Source: Fredinandcohnia onubensis
GTDB taxonomy: Bacteria; Bacillota; Bacilli; Bacillales; Bacillaceae_L
NCBI RefSeq assembly: GCF_002734285.1
Contig: NZ_NSEA01000013.1
Coordinates: 1 to 37,396 of the forward strand
Direction: 5' to 3'
DNA length: 37,396 bases
Part shown: positions 22,073 through 30,312 of the stretch, in pieces
Position numbering within the stretch: the first letter of the stretch is position 1
Layout of the letters: each line of letters opens with the position of its first letter
The notes under the pieces: model-generated
Databases searched by the model: none
Told to the model about the DNA's origin: nothing
Seen by the model: the letters and a program-made list of their open reading frames with translations, nothing else
Translations under genes and position numbers: made by a program

Positions 22073-23649
22073 TATTTTACCGCGACAAACTGATCAACAA
22101 AATGCTGTGGATTTAGTCTTTCACCAGTGGCTCTTTCAATTTTTTCATTCCAATTGTATAACGCACCAGGCTTAAAGAAATCGTTCAACAAAAATTCTCC
22201 CACTTTTTCAGAGAAAAGATCAGTTGATATATTCTTCTCAATATAGCGCTGAAGCTGGGAAGTTGTTAACTCACCAAGTAAATAGTTTTGATAATACACC
22301 GGCACCAACGTAAAATGAATTTTCGCAGCCCAATGTGGATAATCCTGATTTTCTGGCGGCGTTAACAATTGAACCTCGCTGACAATCTTCCACCATAAAC
22401 GATTCAAATCCTGATCCGGATTTTCATAAAGCTCACGTTCAAAAAACACAAATGTCATTATCCAACGGCCCGCAATCAGCATTTGGCGACGCAATGATTT
22501 TTCAATGTGTGGCTTCAACTCTTCAACTTGCGCTTGGTCTAATCTTAAAAACTGCTGGAGCCATTCTGGATTCTTTCCGAAACGACCATATAGCATCGCT
22601 ATTGCCTCTGTTGTTAGCGTATGTGCTGGACTGCGCAATAGGAATGGCAGATCACGGTCAATATATTTAAAATAAACCGCATGCCCATATTCATGTAGCA
22701 TCGTGGTTAACCAGTAATCGGAAGGCACATTGTTACTTAAGACACGAACATCACCCTCGCGGTCAATATCGGTACAGAATGCGTGCTGGTTTTTCTTCTC
22801 TCTTGGATACAGATCACTTTTTTGCAGCATATCCGTAATATCCATACCCATTTTTGCGAAAGTCTGAGTTGATAATTCTTCAAGATTCTTCCCATCATAA
22901 AACGGATCTAAATCTAATTCCTTGGATGGTGGTGCCTCTTGGAAGAATGGGTCTGCATAATGCCATGGACGCAGGTCCTCAACCATGATACCAAAGCGCT
23001 CCGCAAGCTCTTCATCCATTTCCTGCTTTAGTTCGCGGAATGGTTCATCCGAAAGTTGCTTAAGCTCTGTAAAAATTGAAAAAATCTCTTCACGGTCAAG
23101 TTCCTGTGATTCAAAACTCATTTGATGAAAGTTTTCAAAACCTAGTGAACGGGCCGCCTCATTGCGCTTTTTCACAAGTATCAATAATTTTTCTTCTACT
23201 TCTTTTGCAATTTGCTTACTTGCATGCCATGCTTCTTCTCTTAGTTTAAGATCATTGCTTTTTATTAAAATTTGGCGCACATCGTTTTCCGAAACTTGCT
23301 TTCCGTTTAAAGTCGCACGGAATGTATTAAAAACACCTACTAATTCTGTTGATAATTGAACCATTTCCTTTAATTTGTCTTCCGGGAGTTGGTTTTCAAG
23401 CATTTGTGAATATAGTAGTTTTAGCTGGCGTTTTTGAACAGGTTCCTCTGTTTGTTCGAGGTATTTTTTCACCTGATCAAAGCGCTCTTTATCTGAAAAA
23501 TAAACACTGTATGCAGTATCCGCTTCTGCTGATTTTGCATTCCACTCCTCGTCCCCAGTAGTAGCTGCCATCCATGAACCTTCTGCACTAGTAATATGTA
23601 ATTCGCGAATTGCTTTATTTTGATCCTCTAAAAATTGCTCAATTGACAT
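22072..23649 (-). CDS. M2/M3-like zinc metallopeptidase
   Basis: A 525-aa, mostly helical gluzincin. The zinc site is HEYGH (319-323) with Glu348 in TTEAIAM as the third ligand, 25 residues later as in the M2 (ACE) and M3 (oligopeptidase) families. There is no signal peptide or membrane helix, so it is cytoplasmic. The N-terminal 300 residues are charged helices with RNEAARSLGFENFHQMSFES, seen in M2/M3 peptidases. It probably trims small peptides. ATG at 23649 has GGAGGGG 7 nt before it; the 6 extra upstream codons have no ribosome site. It is monocistronic. Confidence 0.87.
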   Translation of the reverse strand: MSIEQFLEDQNKAIRELHITSAEGSWMAATTGDEEWNAKSAEADTAYSVYFSDKERFDQVKKYLEQTEEPVQKRQLKLLYSQMLENQLPEDKLKEMVQLSTELVGVFNTFRATLNGKQVSENDVRQILIKSNDLKLREEAWHASKQIAKEVEEKLLILVKKRNEAARSLGFENFHQMSFESQELDREEIFSIFTELKQLSDEPFRELKQEMDEELAERFGIMVEDLRPWHYADPFFQEAPPSKELDLDPFYDGKNLEELSTQTFAKMGMDITDMLQKSDLYPREKKNQHAFCTDIDREGDVRVLSNNVPSDYWLTTMLHEYGHAVYFKYIDRDLPFLLRSPAHTLTTEAIAMLYGRFGKNPEWLQQFLRLDQAQVEELKPHIEKSLRRQMLIAGRWIMTFVFFERELYENPDQDLNRLWWKIVSEVQLLTPPENQDYPHWAAKIHFTLVPVYYQNYLLGELTTSQLQRYIEKNISTDLFSEKVGEFLLNDFFKPGALYNWNEKIERATGERLNPQHFVDQFVAVK

Positions 23650-23699
23650 TATAAAACCCCTCCTCATGTCTATAATTCTAGAAAAATCGACAAATTCCT

Positions 23700-24086
23700 C
23701 TAAGCTCTCAATCTTTCAAACCCTAAGTATCGCGTTCCTTGAAATGTTAACTTTCCCATATCCCCTTCAGCAAGCTGACCATATTCACCACCAGAAACCG
23801 TAAACTCAGATCGATCTCCACTCTCAAACTCAAAGGTAACATAGTAACTAGTAGATGATGTTACATGATTATGGTGGTGTGGCTCTGTTTGATGGTGGGT
23901 GTGTCTGCTAACATGTGTGCGCTTTGTTTTGACAATTGCCGAAACACTTAGTCTAGGAGAATCCTCGTTCTTCTTCCACTGATTAATCCCTTTTCCTAGA
24001 TTAAAAATAACGAGTACGATCACAGCAACGAACACAATCATCATAAAAATTGGGACGGCATTGAACATCATATCTCCAGGATACAT
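23700..24086 (-). CDS. DUF2500 membrane protein
   Basis: About 128 aa with one N-terminal membrane helix (roughly 10-32) and a soluble domain with the DUF2500 pattern: AIVKTKRTHVS early, SYYVTFEFESGDRSEFTVSG, EYGQLAEGDMGKLTFQGTRY and LGFER at the end. A His-rich stretch (RHTHHQTEPHHHNH) between the two parts could bind metal. The function of the family is unknown. Two ATGs lie side by side; 24086 is 6 nt from GGGGG and 24089 is 3 nt from it, so 24086 is preferred. It stands alone between the peptidase gene and yeeI. Confidence 0.85.
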   Translation of the reverse strand: MYPGDMMFNAVPIFMMIVFVAVIVLVIFNLGKGINQWKKNEDSPRLSVSAIVKTKRTHVSRHTHHQTEPHHHNHVTSSTSYYVTFEFESGDRSEFTVSGGEYGQLAEGDMGKLTFQGTRYLGFERLRA

Positions 24087-24177
24087 CATCTTCCCCCTCA
24101 AAAAACTTCTGTAGTATCCATACGCAAAAAAGGATTATAAAGTTTCAGTGTTCGAAAAATTTTTATCGTAAATAAAG

Positions 24178-24197
24178 TGGGACAAGAGACCTGTCCC
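24178..24197. repeat. Dispersed palindrome family, single arm (copy F)
   Basis: TGGGACAAGAGACCTGTCCC matches the right arm of copy A with three changes, followed by CTTCGACCC as a variant of the usual tail. It lies between the DUF2500 gene and the yeeI terminator. Confidence 0.7.
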
Positions 24198-24220
24198 TTC
24201 GACCCAAAAATTTTCCGCAT

Positions 24221-24267
24221 AAAAAAAGACCCTTGGTTTGGGACAGTTGACCTGTCCCAAAAGGTCT
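24221..24267 (-). terminator. Terminator of yeeI, containing repeat copy G
   Basis: On the minus strand an outer AGACC/GGTCT pairing encloses an inner TTTGGGACAG/CTGTCCCAAA stem (24237-24261), followed by seven T (24221-24227). The inner stem belongs to the dispersed palindrome family, here doing a terminator's job. Confidence 0.8.
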
Positions 24268-24276
24268 GGTTGTTGT

Positions 24277-24996
24277 TTATTCGCCTAGGTCGACGTTGTG
24301 GTAGACTTGGCGCACGTCTTCTAAGTCTTCTAGTGCATCGATCATTTTTTCGAATTTTGCTTGTGCATCTTCTGGAAGGGTTACATCGTTTTGAGCAAGC
24401 ATAGTTAGCTCTGCTACTGTAAACTCTGTAATACCAGCACTTTTAAATGCTTCTTGGACAGCATGGAATTGTTCTGGCTCAGCGTAGACGATGACAGATT
24501 CTTCTTCTTCTAAGATATCACGTACATCTAGATCAGCTTCCATTAACAATTCTAGTACTTCATCGGCTGTTTTTCCTTCGATACCAAATACAGCTGTTGC
24601 ATCAAACATATAGGCTACTGAACCGCTGACACCCATGTTTCCACCGTTTTTACCAAATGCTGCACGCACTTCAGATGCAGTACGGTTCACGTTATTCGTT
24701 AATGCATCAACAATAACCATTGATCCGTTTGGTCCAAAGCCCTCATAGCGAAGCTCATCGTAATTTTCTTCTGCGCCGCCTTTTGCTTTTTCAATCGCAC
24801 GGTCAATGATTGCTCTTGGTACATTATATGTTTTTGCACGTTCAAGAACGACCTTTAAGTTTTGGTTTAACTCAGGATCAGGCTCGCCCTGTCTTGCTGC
24901 TACATAAATTTCACGTCCGAATTTTGCATAGATTCTACTTGTGTTTGCATCCTTAGACGCTTTCTTTTCCTTAATATTGTTCCATTTACGTCCCAT
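24277..24996 (-). CDS. yeeI: YebC-family protein YeeI (YebC2)
   Basis: A 239-aa protein nearly identical in pattern to B. subtilis Yee[21 protein letters not shown] start, [58 protein letters not shown] and the C-terminal [15 protein letters not shown]. The family was long called a transcription regulator; recent work links YebC2 proteins to rescue of ribosomes stalled at polyproline stretches. It is cytoplasmic and monocistronic, with a strong hairpin after the stop. Family identity is very firm; the exact role rests on outside knowledge. Confidence 0.95.
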   Translation of the reverse strand: MGRKWNNIKEKKASKDANTSRIYAKFGREIYVAARQGEPDPELNQNLKVVLERAKTYNVPRAIIDRAIEKAKGGAEENYDELRYEGFGPNGSMVIVDALTNNVNRTASEVRAAFGKNGGNMGVSGSVAYMFDATAVFGIEGKTADEVLELLMEADLDVRDILEEEESVIVYAEPEQFHAVQEAFKSAGITEFTVAELTMLAQNDVTLPEDAQAKFEKMIDALEDLEDVRQVYHNVDLGE

Positions 24997-25112
24997 CTAG
25001 AACACTCGCTTTCAACTTTTGAATCATTTTATATTATACATCAAACTTCTCATTAACAAAATATGTGATTGACAGGCTATATTGGGATTTTTTTCTTCAT
25101 TCTAAAATATGT

Positions 25113-25144
25113 AAAAACCCCGTCACTTTTTTTGTGTACGGGGC
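25113..25144 (-). terminator. Terminator of glnA
   Basis: On the minus strand a CCCCGT/ACGGGG stem (25118-25123 with 25138-25143), extended by CAC/GTG past a bulged A, with an A-rich loop, is followed by TTTTT (25113-25117). Confidence 0.82.
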
Positions 25145-25190
25145 TACTATCATCGTATTACACAAATTTAGATTCAAAAAGTCTAAAAGA

Positions 25191-26528
25191 TTAATAAAGA
25201 GTCATATATTGGTCTCTTTCCCATGTGTCAACTTGAGTACGGAATTGATCCCATTCGATTCGTTTTGCTTCAATAAAATGGGTGCTAATGTGTTCACCTA
25301 GTGCACTGATGAGCAGCTCATTCTTTGAAAATGCTGTAACAGCTTCCTTAAGATTTTCTGGAAGACTTTGAATTCCTAACGCCGCCATTTCGTCATCTGA
25401 CATATGATAGATGTTTAGATTCACAGGATCCGCTAATTGAAGATTATTTTTAATCCCATCCAACCCTGCAGCAAGCATAGCTGCTAAAGCAAGGTATGGG
25501 TTAGCAGATGGGTCTGGATTTCTCAACTCAATACGCGTGCTTAAGCCTCGACTTGCTGGAACACGTACAAGTGGACTACGGTTTTTCGCTGACCATGCAA
25601 TATAGCTTGGCGCTTCATATCCAGGTACCAAACGCTTGTAGGAGTTAACCGTTGGATTTGTAATTGCAGCAAAACTATGAGCATGCTTTAGGATTCCAGC
25701 TAAATATTGTTTCGCTGTTTCACTTAGACCTAATTCATCACTTTCATCGTAGAAAGCATTTTCGTTCCCTCGGAAAAGTGATTGGTGACAGTGCATCCCT
25801 GAACCATTTACTCCAAAGAGCGGCTTAGGCATAAAGGTTGCATGTAGACCATGTTTTCTCGCAATATTTTTTACAACAAGCTTAAATGTTTGGATTTGGT
25901 CAGCGGCATCAACTGCATCAGAATATTTGAAATCAATTTCATGCTGTCCAGGAGCTACTTCGTGATGGGATGCCTCTATTTCAAATCCCATATCCTCTAA
26001 TGTGAGAACTATATCACGTCGGCAGTTTTCGCCAAGGTCAATCGGAGCTAAATCGAAATAGCCTCCATTATCATTTAATTCCATAGTTGGGTTGCCTTTT
26101 TCATCGGTTTTAAATAAGAAGAATTCTGGTTCTGGACCAACATTCATCGCTGTAAACCCTAAGGAGTTCGCTTCACTCAATACTCTTTTCAACACTCCGC
26201 GAGGATCGCCAGGGAACGGGTTCCCATCAGGTAAATATACATCACAGATTAGACGGGCAATTTTGCTTTCTTCTGCACTCCATGGAAAGATAAGCCACGT
26301 ATTTAAGTCTGGGTATAAATACATATCAGACTCTTCTATTCTCACAAAACCTTCAATTGAAGATCCATCAAACATCATTTGATTATCCAATGCCTTTTTC
26401 AATTGACTAACCGGAATTTCTACATTTTTGATAATGCCGAATAAGTCTGTGAACTGTAAGCGAATATAGCGTACATTCTCTTCTTTTGCGTTTTGTAATA
26501 TTTCTTCCTTCGTATAAGTTCTTCCCAT
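25191..26528 (-). CDS. glnA: Glutamine synthetase, type I
   Basis: A 445-aa enzyme making glutamine from glutamate, ammonia and ATP, with the length of the B. subtilis enzyme (444 aa). Motifs: [10 protein letters not shown] (52-61), Arg63 matching Arg62 that mediates feedback inhibition in GSI-alpha, [21 protein letters not shown], the flap GYEAP and NRSPLVRVP. No adenylylation-site segment is seen, as expected for GSI-alpha. ATG at 26528 follows AGGAGG. Unlike B. subtilis, no glnR lies in front; instead it follows dapF after 112 bp, where I find neither a GlnR/TnrA box nor a clear terminator. Confidence 0.96.
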   Translation of the reverse strand: MGRTYTKEEILQNAKEENVRYIRLQFTDLFGIIKNVEIPVSQLKKALDNQMMFDGSSIEGFVRIEESDMYLYPDLNTWLIFPWSAEESKIARLICDVYLPDGNPFPGDPRGVLKRVLSEANSLGFTAMNVGPEPEFFLFKTDEKGNPTMELNDNGGYFDLAPIDLGENCRRDIVLTLEDMGFEIEASHHEVAPGQHEIDFKYSDAVDAADQIQTFKLVVKNIARKHGLHATFMPKPLFGVNGSGMHCHQSLFRGNENAFYDESDELGLSETAKQYLAGILKHAHSFAAITNPTVNSYKRLVPGYEAPSYIAWSAKNRSPLVRVPASRGLSTRIELRNPDPSANPYLALAAMLAAGLDGIKNNLQLADPVNLNIYHMSDDEMAALGIQSLPENLKEAVTAFSKNELLISALGEHISTHFIEAKRIEWDQFRTQVDTWERDQYMTLY

Positions 26529-26640
26529 AAAATTTTCCTCCTTATATTTGTAATTAGTATCGCTACCGCTCACATCGTTGCTTTTTACTCATCAAGGCAT
26601 CAGATATCACTGTCCAGATACGGGCGAAAACTAACTAATC

Positions 26641-27525
26641 CTAATTAATTTTTGTAATATGCCTTGCCAAGGATGCCTGTACATCGATCTCACCGTGACA
26701 AATGTACTCAGCCGCCCCTTTTTTCCAAATATGGTTGTTCTCATCCCACCTGATTTCCAAATCACCTCCCGGAAGGTGAACTGTTACAGGTATGTGTTTT
26801 GCTATTTTCCCAGTTAACGTGGCTGCAACTACAGCAGCACATGCCCCTGTTCCGCAAGCCATTGTAATCCCGGATCCTCTCTCCCACACTCTATAGTCAA
26901 TTTCATTACTATTTCTGATTTGGACGATTCCCACATTTACTCTTTCAGGAAAGTGATATGAGTGCTCTATGGATGGACCTAGTTTCTCTAGTGGTACTTC
27001 ATGAACATCATCAACAAAAAGGATTGCATGTGGGTTTCCCATTGAAAGACAAGTCAGTTGATATTGATTATCACCAATACTCACAGTTTCATTGATTGTT
27101 GTTGAATAAGGGTCACCCGCCATAGGAACCATTCCTTTTAGTAATTTAGGCTCTCCCATATCAACTGTGATTGACTCGACTACATTTTTGTGTCCAGTTG
27201 TAACCGTCACATACACAATTCCACCAAGGGTTTCTATCGAAAATGTGTTAGATTCAGCATACAAATGATCGACCAGATATTTTGCAACACAGCGGAGTCC
27301 ATTTCCACAATTTTTTCCTTCTGATCCATCCTCATTAAATATTCTCATTCTAAAATCCGCTACACTTGATGGACAGATAAGAATCATCCCATCAGAACCA
27401 ATTCCAAAATTCACATCCGATACCGATTTGGCAAGATTAGTAAGGTCCTGTTCCCTCAAGGAGGATTCTAAGAGATTGAAAATGATATAATTGTTACCCA
27501 AACCATGCATTTTTGTAAAAAGCAC
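26641..27525 (-). CDS. dapF: Diaminopimelate epimerase
   Basis: A 294-aa cofactor-free racemase turning LL- into meso-diaminopimelate for lysine and peptidoglycan. The two catalytic Cys are Cys73 (KNCGNGLRC) and Cys224 (MACGTGACAA). The start MLFTKMHGLGNNY is typical; N- and C-terminal halves repeat the fold. It starts with GTG at 27525, with GAAGGTGAG upstream, and lies 19 bp after the DapL-type gene in the same operon, so the two adjacent steps are coupled. Confidence 0.96.
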   Translation of the reverse strand: MLFTKMHGLGNNYIIFNLLESSLREQDLTNLAKSVSDVNFGIGSDGMILICPSSVADFRMRIFNEDGSEGKNCGNGLRCVAKYLVDHLYAESNTFSIETLGGIVYVTVTTGHKNVVESITVDMGEPKLLKGMVPMAGDPYSTTINETVSIGDNQYQLTCLSMGNPHAILFVDDVHEVPLEKLGPSIEHSYHFPERVNVGIVQIRNSNEIDYRVWERGSGITMACGTGACAAVVAATLTGKIAKHIPVTVHLPGGDLEIRWDENNHIWKKGAAEYICHGEIDVQASLARHITKIN

Positions 27526-27544
27526 TTACACTCACCTTCCTTCT

Positions 27545-28783
27545 CTAAAATATAAATTGGACTCTACATAACCGTGATTTGATCTCATCGATGACTTGTG
27601 TTTCTTCTTCTCTATCCGCTTGGAAAGTCACTGAAAATCGAATATAGTTACCCACATCGTCCCATGGCACACTTGAAATTAGGTGCTCACGAATTAGGTA
27701 CTGTCCAAACTCTTCTGCACTTGTAAAAGTCGGACCTCCGACAACTCCAACAGGTATTTCCACGTAAAGGAAGAAGGAGCCCTTCGGTTTTTCCGCCTTA
27801 AATCCGCAATCACGAAGTGCGTTAACAAGTAATTCATGGCGGCGTGAATATTTTTCAGCTGTTTTTACTGTGATTTCAGGATGTGCTAGGGCATATGCTG
27901 CTGCTTTTTGGATGGGTATAAATTGACCTGAGTCACTATTGTCCTTAATCGTCGCAAATGCCTTAACTAGGTTCGGATGTCCGGCGATAAAACCAATTCT
28001 CCATCCGGTCATATTGAAGGATTTGGATAAAGAATGAAGCTCTACACCCACTTCTTTTGCTCCAGGGATTGATAGAAAACTTAGTGGTTTCTCACCGTCA
28101 AATACCAGTGCTGCATAGGCTGCGTCATGGACAACGATTAAGTTATTCTGATTTGCAAATGCAACTACTTCCTCAAAAAATTCTCTAGTTGCCGCAGCAC
28201 CAGTAGGGTTATTCGGGTAATTTAAGTAAAGCAATTTGGCCTTTTTCAATGTATCGCGATCAATTTGACTAAGATCCGGTAAGAATCCATTCTTTTCTAA
28301 TAGGGGAAGCTGTACGATTTCCCCCCCATAATATTTCGTATAAGTAGCTAGTACAGGGTAGCTTGGTGTTGGCATTAATGTGATGTCACCTGGGTTAATA
28401 AATGCTGCTGGTATCATCGCTAGTGCCGATTTTGAGCCAATTACGTGATTGATTTCTGTTTCTGGATCAAGGTCGCTTACTCCAAATACCTCTTCCATGT
28501 AGCGAGCAGCCGCTTCCTTAAATTCAGAAATTCCGTTATCAGAGTAGAATCGATTTTCTGGTTTTGCGGCCTCCAATGAGAGCTTTTCTACAACAGCTTC
28601 ATCAGCCATTGCATCTGGTTCACCAACCCCTAAATCAATCAATTCAATATGAGGATTCTCTTTTAAGGCAGCTTTTTTAGCCCTTTTTATTTTTTCAAAT
28701 TTAAAGATCTCATCTTTGAGTCCGAACGACGATCCACCGATTCGATCAGCAAAGAGTTGTTGGGTATAGTCTGTTAAAGTCAT
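27545..28783 (-). CDS. dapL: LL-diaminopimelate aminotransferase-type enzyme (DapL-like)
   Basis: A 412-aa fold-type I PLP aminotransferase. The PLP Lys is Lys254 (SLSKSFNMTGWRIGF), with Asn192 (NNPTG), Asp220, Tyr223 and Arg262 for cofactor contact. The N-terminal FADRIGGSSFG and LIDLGVGEPD with RFYSDNGISEFKEAAARY match the DapL class better than PatA. DapL makes LL-diaminopimelate from tetrahydrodipicolinate in one step with glutamate as amino donor. The gene directly before dapF supports that role. It sits 18 bp after gltD. Substrate remains inference; a PatA or aspartate aminotransferase role is the alternative. Confidence 0.8.
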   Translation of the reverse strand: MTLTDYTQQLFADRIGGSSFGLKDEIFKFEKIKRAKKAALKENPHIELIDLGVGEPDAMADEAVVEKLSLEAAKPENRFYSDNGISEFKEAAARYMEEVFGVSDLDPETEINHVIGSKSALAMIPAAFINPGDITLMPTPSYPVLATYTKYYGGEIVQLPLLEKNGFLPDLSQIDRDTLKKAKLLYLNYPNNPTGAAATREFFEEVVAFANQNNLIVVHDAAYAALVFDGEKPLSFLSIPGAKEVGVELHSLSKSFNMTGWRIGFIAGHPNLVKAFATIKDNSDSGQFIPIQKAAAYALAHPEITVKTAEKYSRRHELLVNALRDCGFKAEKPKGSFFLYVEIPVGVVGGPTFTSAEEFGQYLIREHLISSVPWDDVGNYIRFSVTFQADREEETQVIDEIKSRLCRVQFIF

Positions 28784-28801
28784 TGGTACTCCTCCATATC
28801 T

Positions 28802-30271
28802 TTAGGTACTCATCAGGTAGTTGTGACAAGCTTCCGCAGCTTCTTTTCCTTCTTGAATAGCCCATACTATTAAACTTGAACCGCGGCGGGCATCACCAGC
28901 TATGAAGGTTCCCTCCTTAATTGTCTGGTAAGGATCTTCTGATTTGTCGGCTCTCGTTGTGGTTTTTTCTTGGTTGAATTTTTCTAAAAGATCTTGATCC
29001 ATCCCTTCAAATCCGACGGCTAATAAAACAAGCTGGGCAGGCCATACTCTTTCTGAACCTGGGATTCTCTCTCTGATTTTCTCCCCGTTCTCATTCACAA
29101 TCGTCCTAACTTCAATACTCTTAACACCTATTAAGTGCCCATTCTCATCTCCTATAAATTCAATAGCTGATGTCGCATATGCACGGGGGTCACTTCCGAA
29201 CCTTGCTAATGCCTCCTCATGTCCATGATCAAGCTTGTGAATGATTGGATATTGCGGCCAAGGATTCTCCTCAGTACGACTGGTTGACCGCTCAGGATAA
29301 ATGTCAAACTGCACTAAACTTTTACAATGATGTCGGAGGGCCGTTGACACACAGTCTGTTGCTGTGTCTCCCCCACCAATCACAATGACGTCTTTCCCTT
29401 CTGCAGAGATAAAGTTCCCATCCGCGAAGTTAGAATCCAGCATGCTTTTTGTATTGCTATGCAAGTAATCCATTGCAAAATGGATACCTTTTAGATTTCT
29501 TCCTTCCGCCACCACATTCCGTGGTTTTGTTGCCCCGGTACAGATAATCACACTATCAAACTCTGAATCTAGTTTTTCCAAAGGATAATCTTTACCAATC
29601 TCTGTATTTGTCACAAACGTGACTCCTGATTCTCTTAAAAGATTAATCCGACGATCCACGACATGTTGTTCAATTTTCATTTTAGGAATTCCATACGTTA
29701 GCAATCCTCCAACTCGGTCGGACCTTTCAAACACTGTTACGGAATGCCCTTGTTGATTCAGTTCCGATGCACTTGCTAATCCTGCAGGTCCTGAACCGAT
29801 AATCGCAACTTTCTTTCCTGTCCTATTCTTAGGAATCTGTGGAGTTACCCAACCTTCCTCAAAGGCTTTATCGATAATCGCCCATTCGATATTTTTTATC
29901 GTGACCGAACTTTCATAGAGTGAGGCTACACACCCTGCCTCACAAGGAGCCGGGCATGCTCTTCCAGTAAACTCCGGAAACGGATTTGTCTTACTCAATC
30001 TCTCATAAGCCTCTTTCCAATTTCCCCGATAAACCAGTTCATTCCATTCTGGAATTAGATTATATAAAGGGCATCCGGTAGTCATCCCCCCAAGAACACT
30101 TCCGTTCTGACAGAAGGGGACCCCACAATCCATACATCGTGCCGCTTGGTTAACTAGATCTCTTGAAGGAGGCAGAACAGAGATTTCCTTCCAATCCTTC
30201 AATCGTTGCAGTGGTTCACGATAATTTGCGGGCTGCCGCTTATATTCTAAAAATCCTGTATGTTTTCCCAA
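28802..30271 (-). CDS. gltD: Glutamate synthase (NADPH) small subunit
   Basis: A 489-aa iron-sulfur flavoprotein (called GltB in B. subtilis) that passes electrons from NADPH to the large subunit. The N-terminal Cys-rich domain has CMDCGVPFC, GCPLYNLIPEWN and CPAPCEAGC for two 4Fe-4S clusters. The FAD site is AIIGSGPAGLASASELN (about 155-171) and the NADPH site is VIVIGGGDTATDC (about 290-303). GTFIAGDARRGSSLIVWAI near the C-terminus is the second FAD-contact segment. It lies 41 bp after the large-subunit gene. Confidence 0.96.
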   Translation of the reverse strand: MGKHTGFLEYKRQPANYREPLQRLKDWKEISVLPPSRDLVNQAARCMDCGVPFCQNGSVLGGMTTGCPLYNLIPEWNELVYRGNWKEAYERLSKTNPFPEFTGRACPAPCEAGCVASLYESSVTIKNIEWAIIDKAFEEGWVTPQIPKNRTGKKVAIIGSGPAGLASASELNQQGHSVTVFERSDRVGGLLTYGIPKMKIEQHVVDRRINLLRESGVTFVTNTEIGKDYPLEKLDSEFDSVIICTGATKPRNVVAEGRNLKGIHFAMDYLHSNTKSMLDSNFADGNFISAEGKDVIVIGGGDTATDCVSTALRHHCKSLVQFDIYPERSTSRTEENPWPQYPIIHKLDHGHEEALARFGSDPRAYATSAIEFIGDENGHLIGVKSIEVRTIVNENGEKIRERIPGSERVWPAQLVLLAVGFEGMDQDLLEKFNQEKTTTRADKSEDPYQTIKEGTFIAGDARRGSSLIVWAIQEGKEAAEACHNYLMST

Positions 30272-30312
30272 ATTGACACCTCTTTTCTTAGGAAACTAGC
30301 GTTAAGTAGTAG

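Noticed and set aside
26529-26640. GlnR/TnrA operator upstream of glnA
   Set aside because: I searched the gap for TGTNA-N7-TNACA on both strands by eye; only poor half-sites occur.
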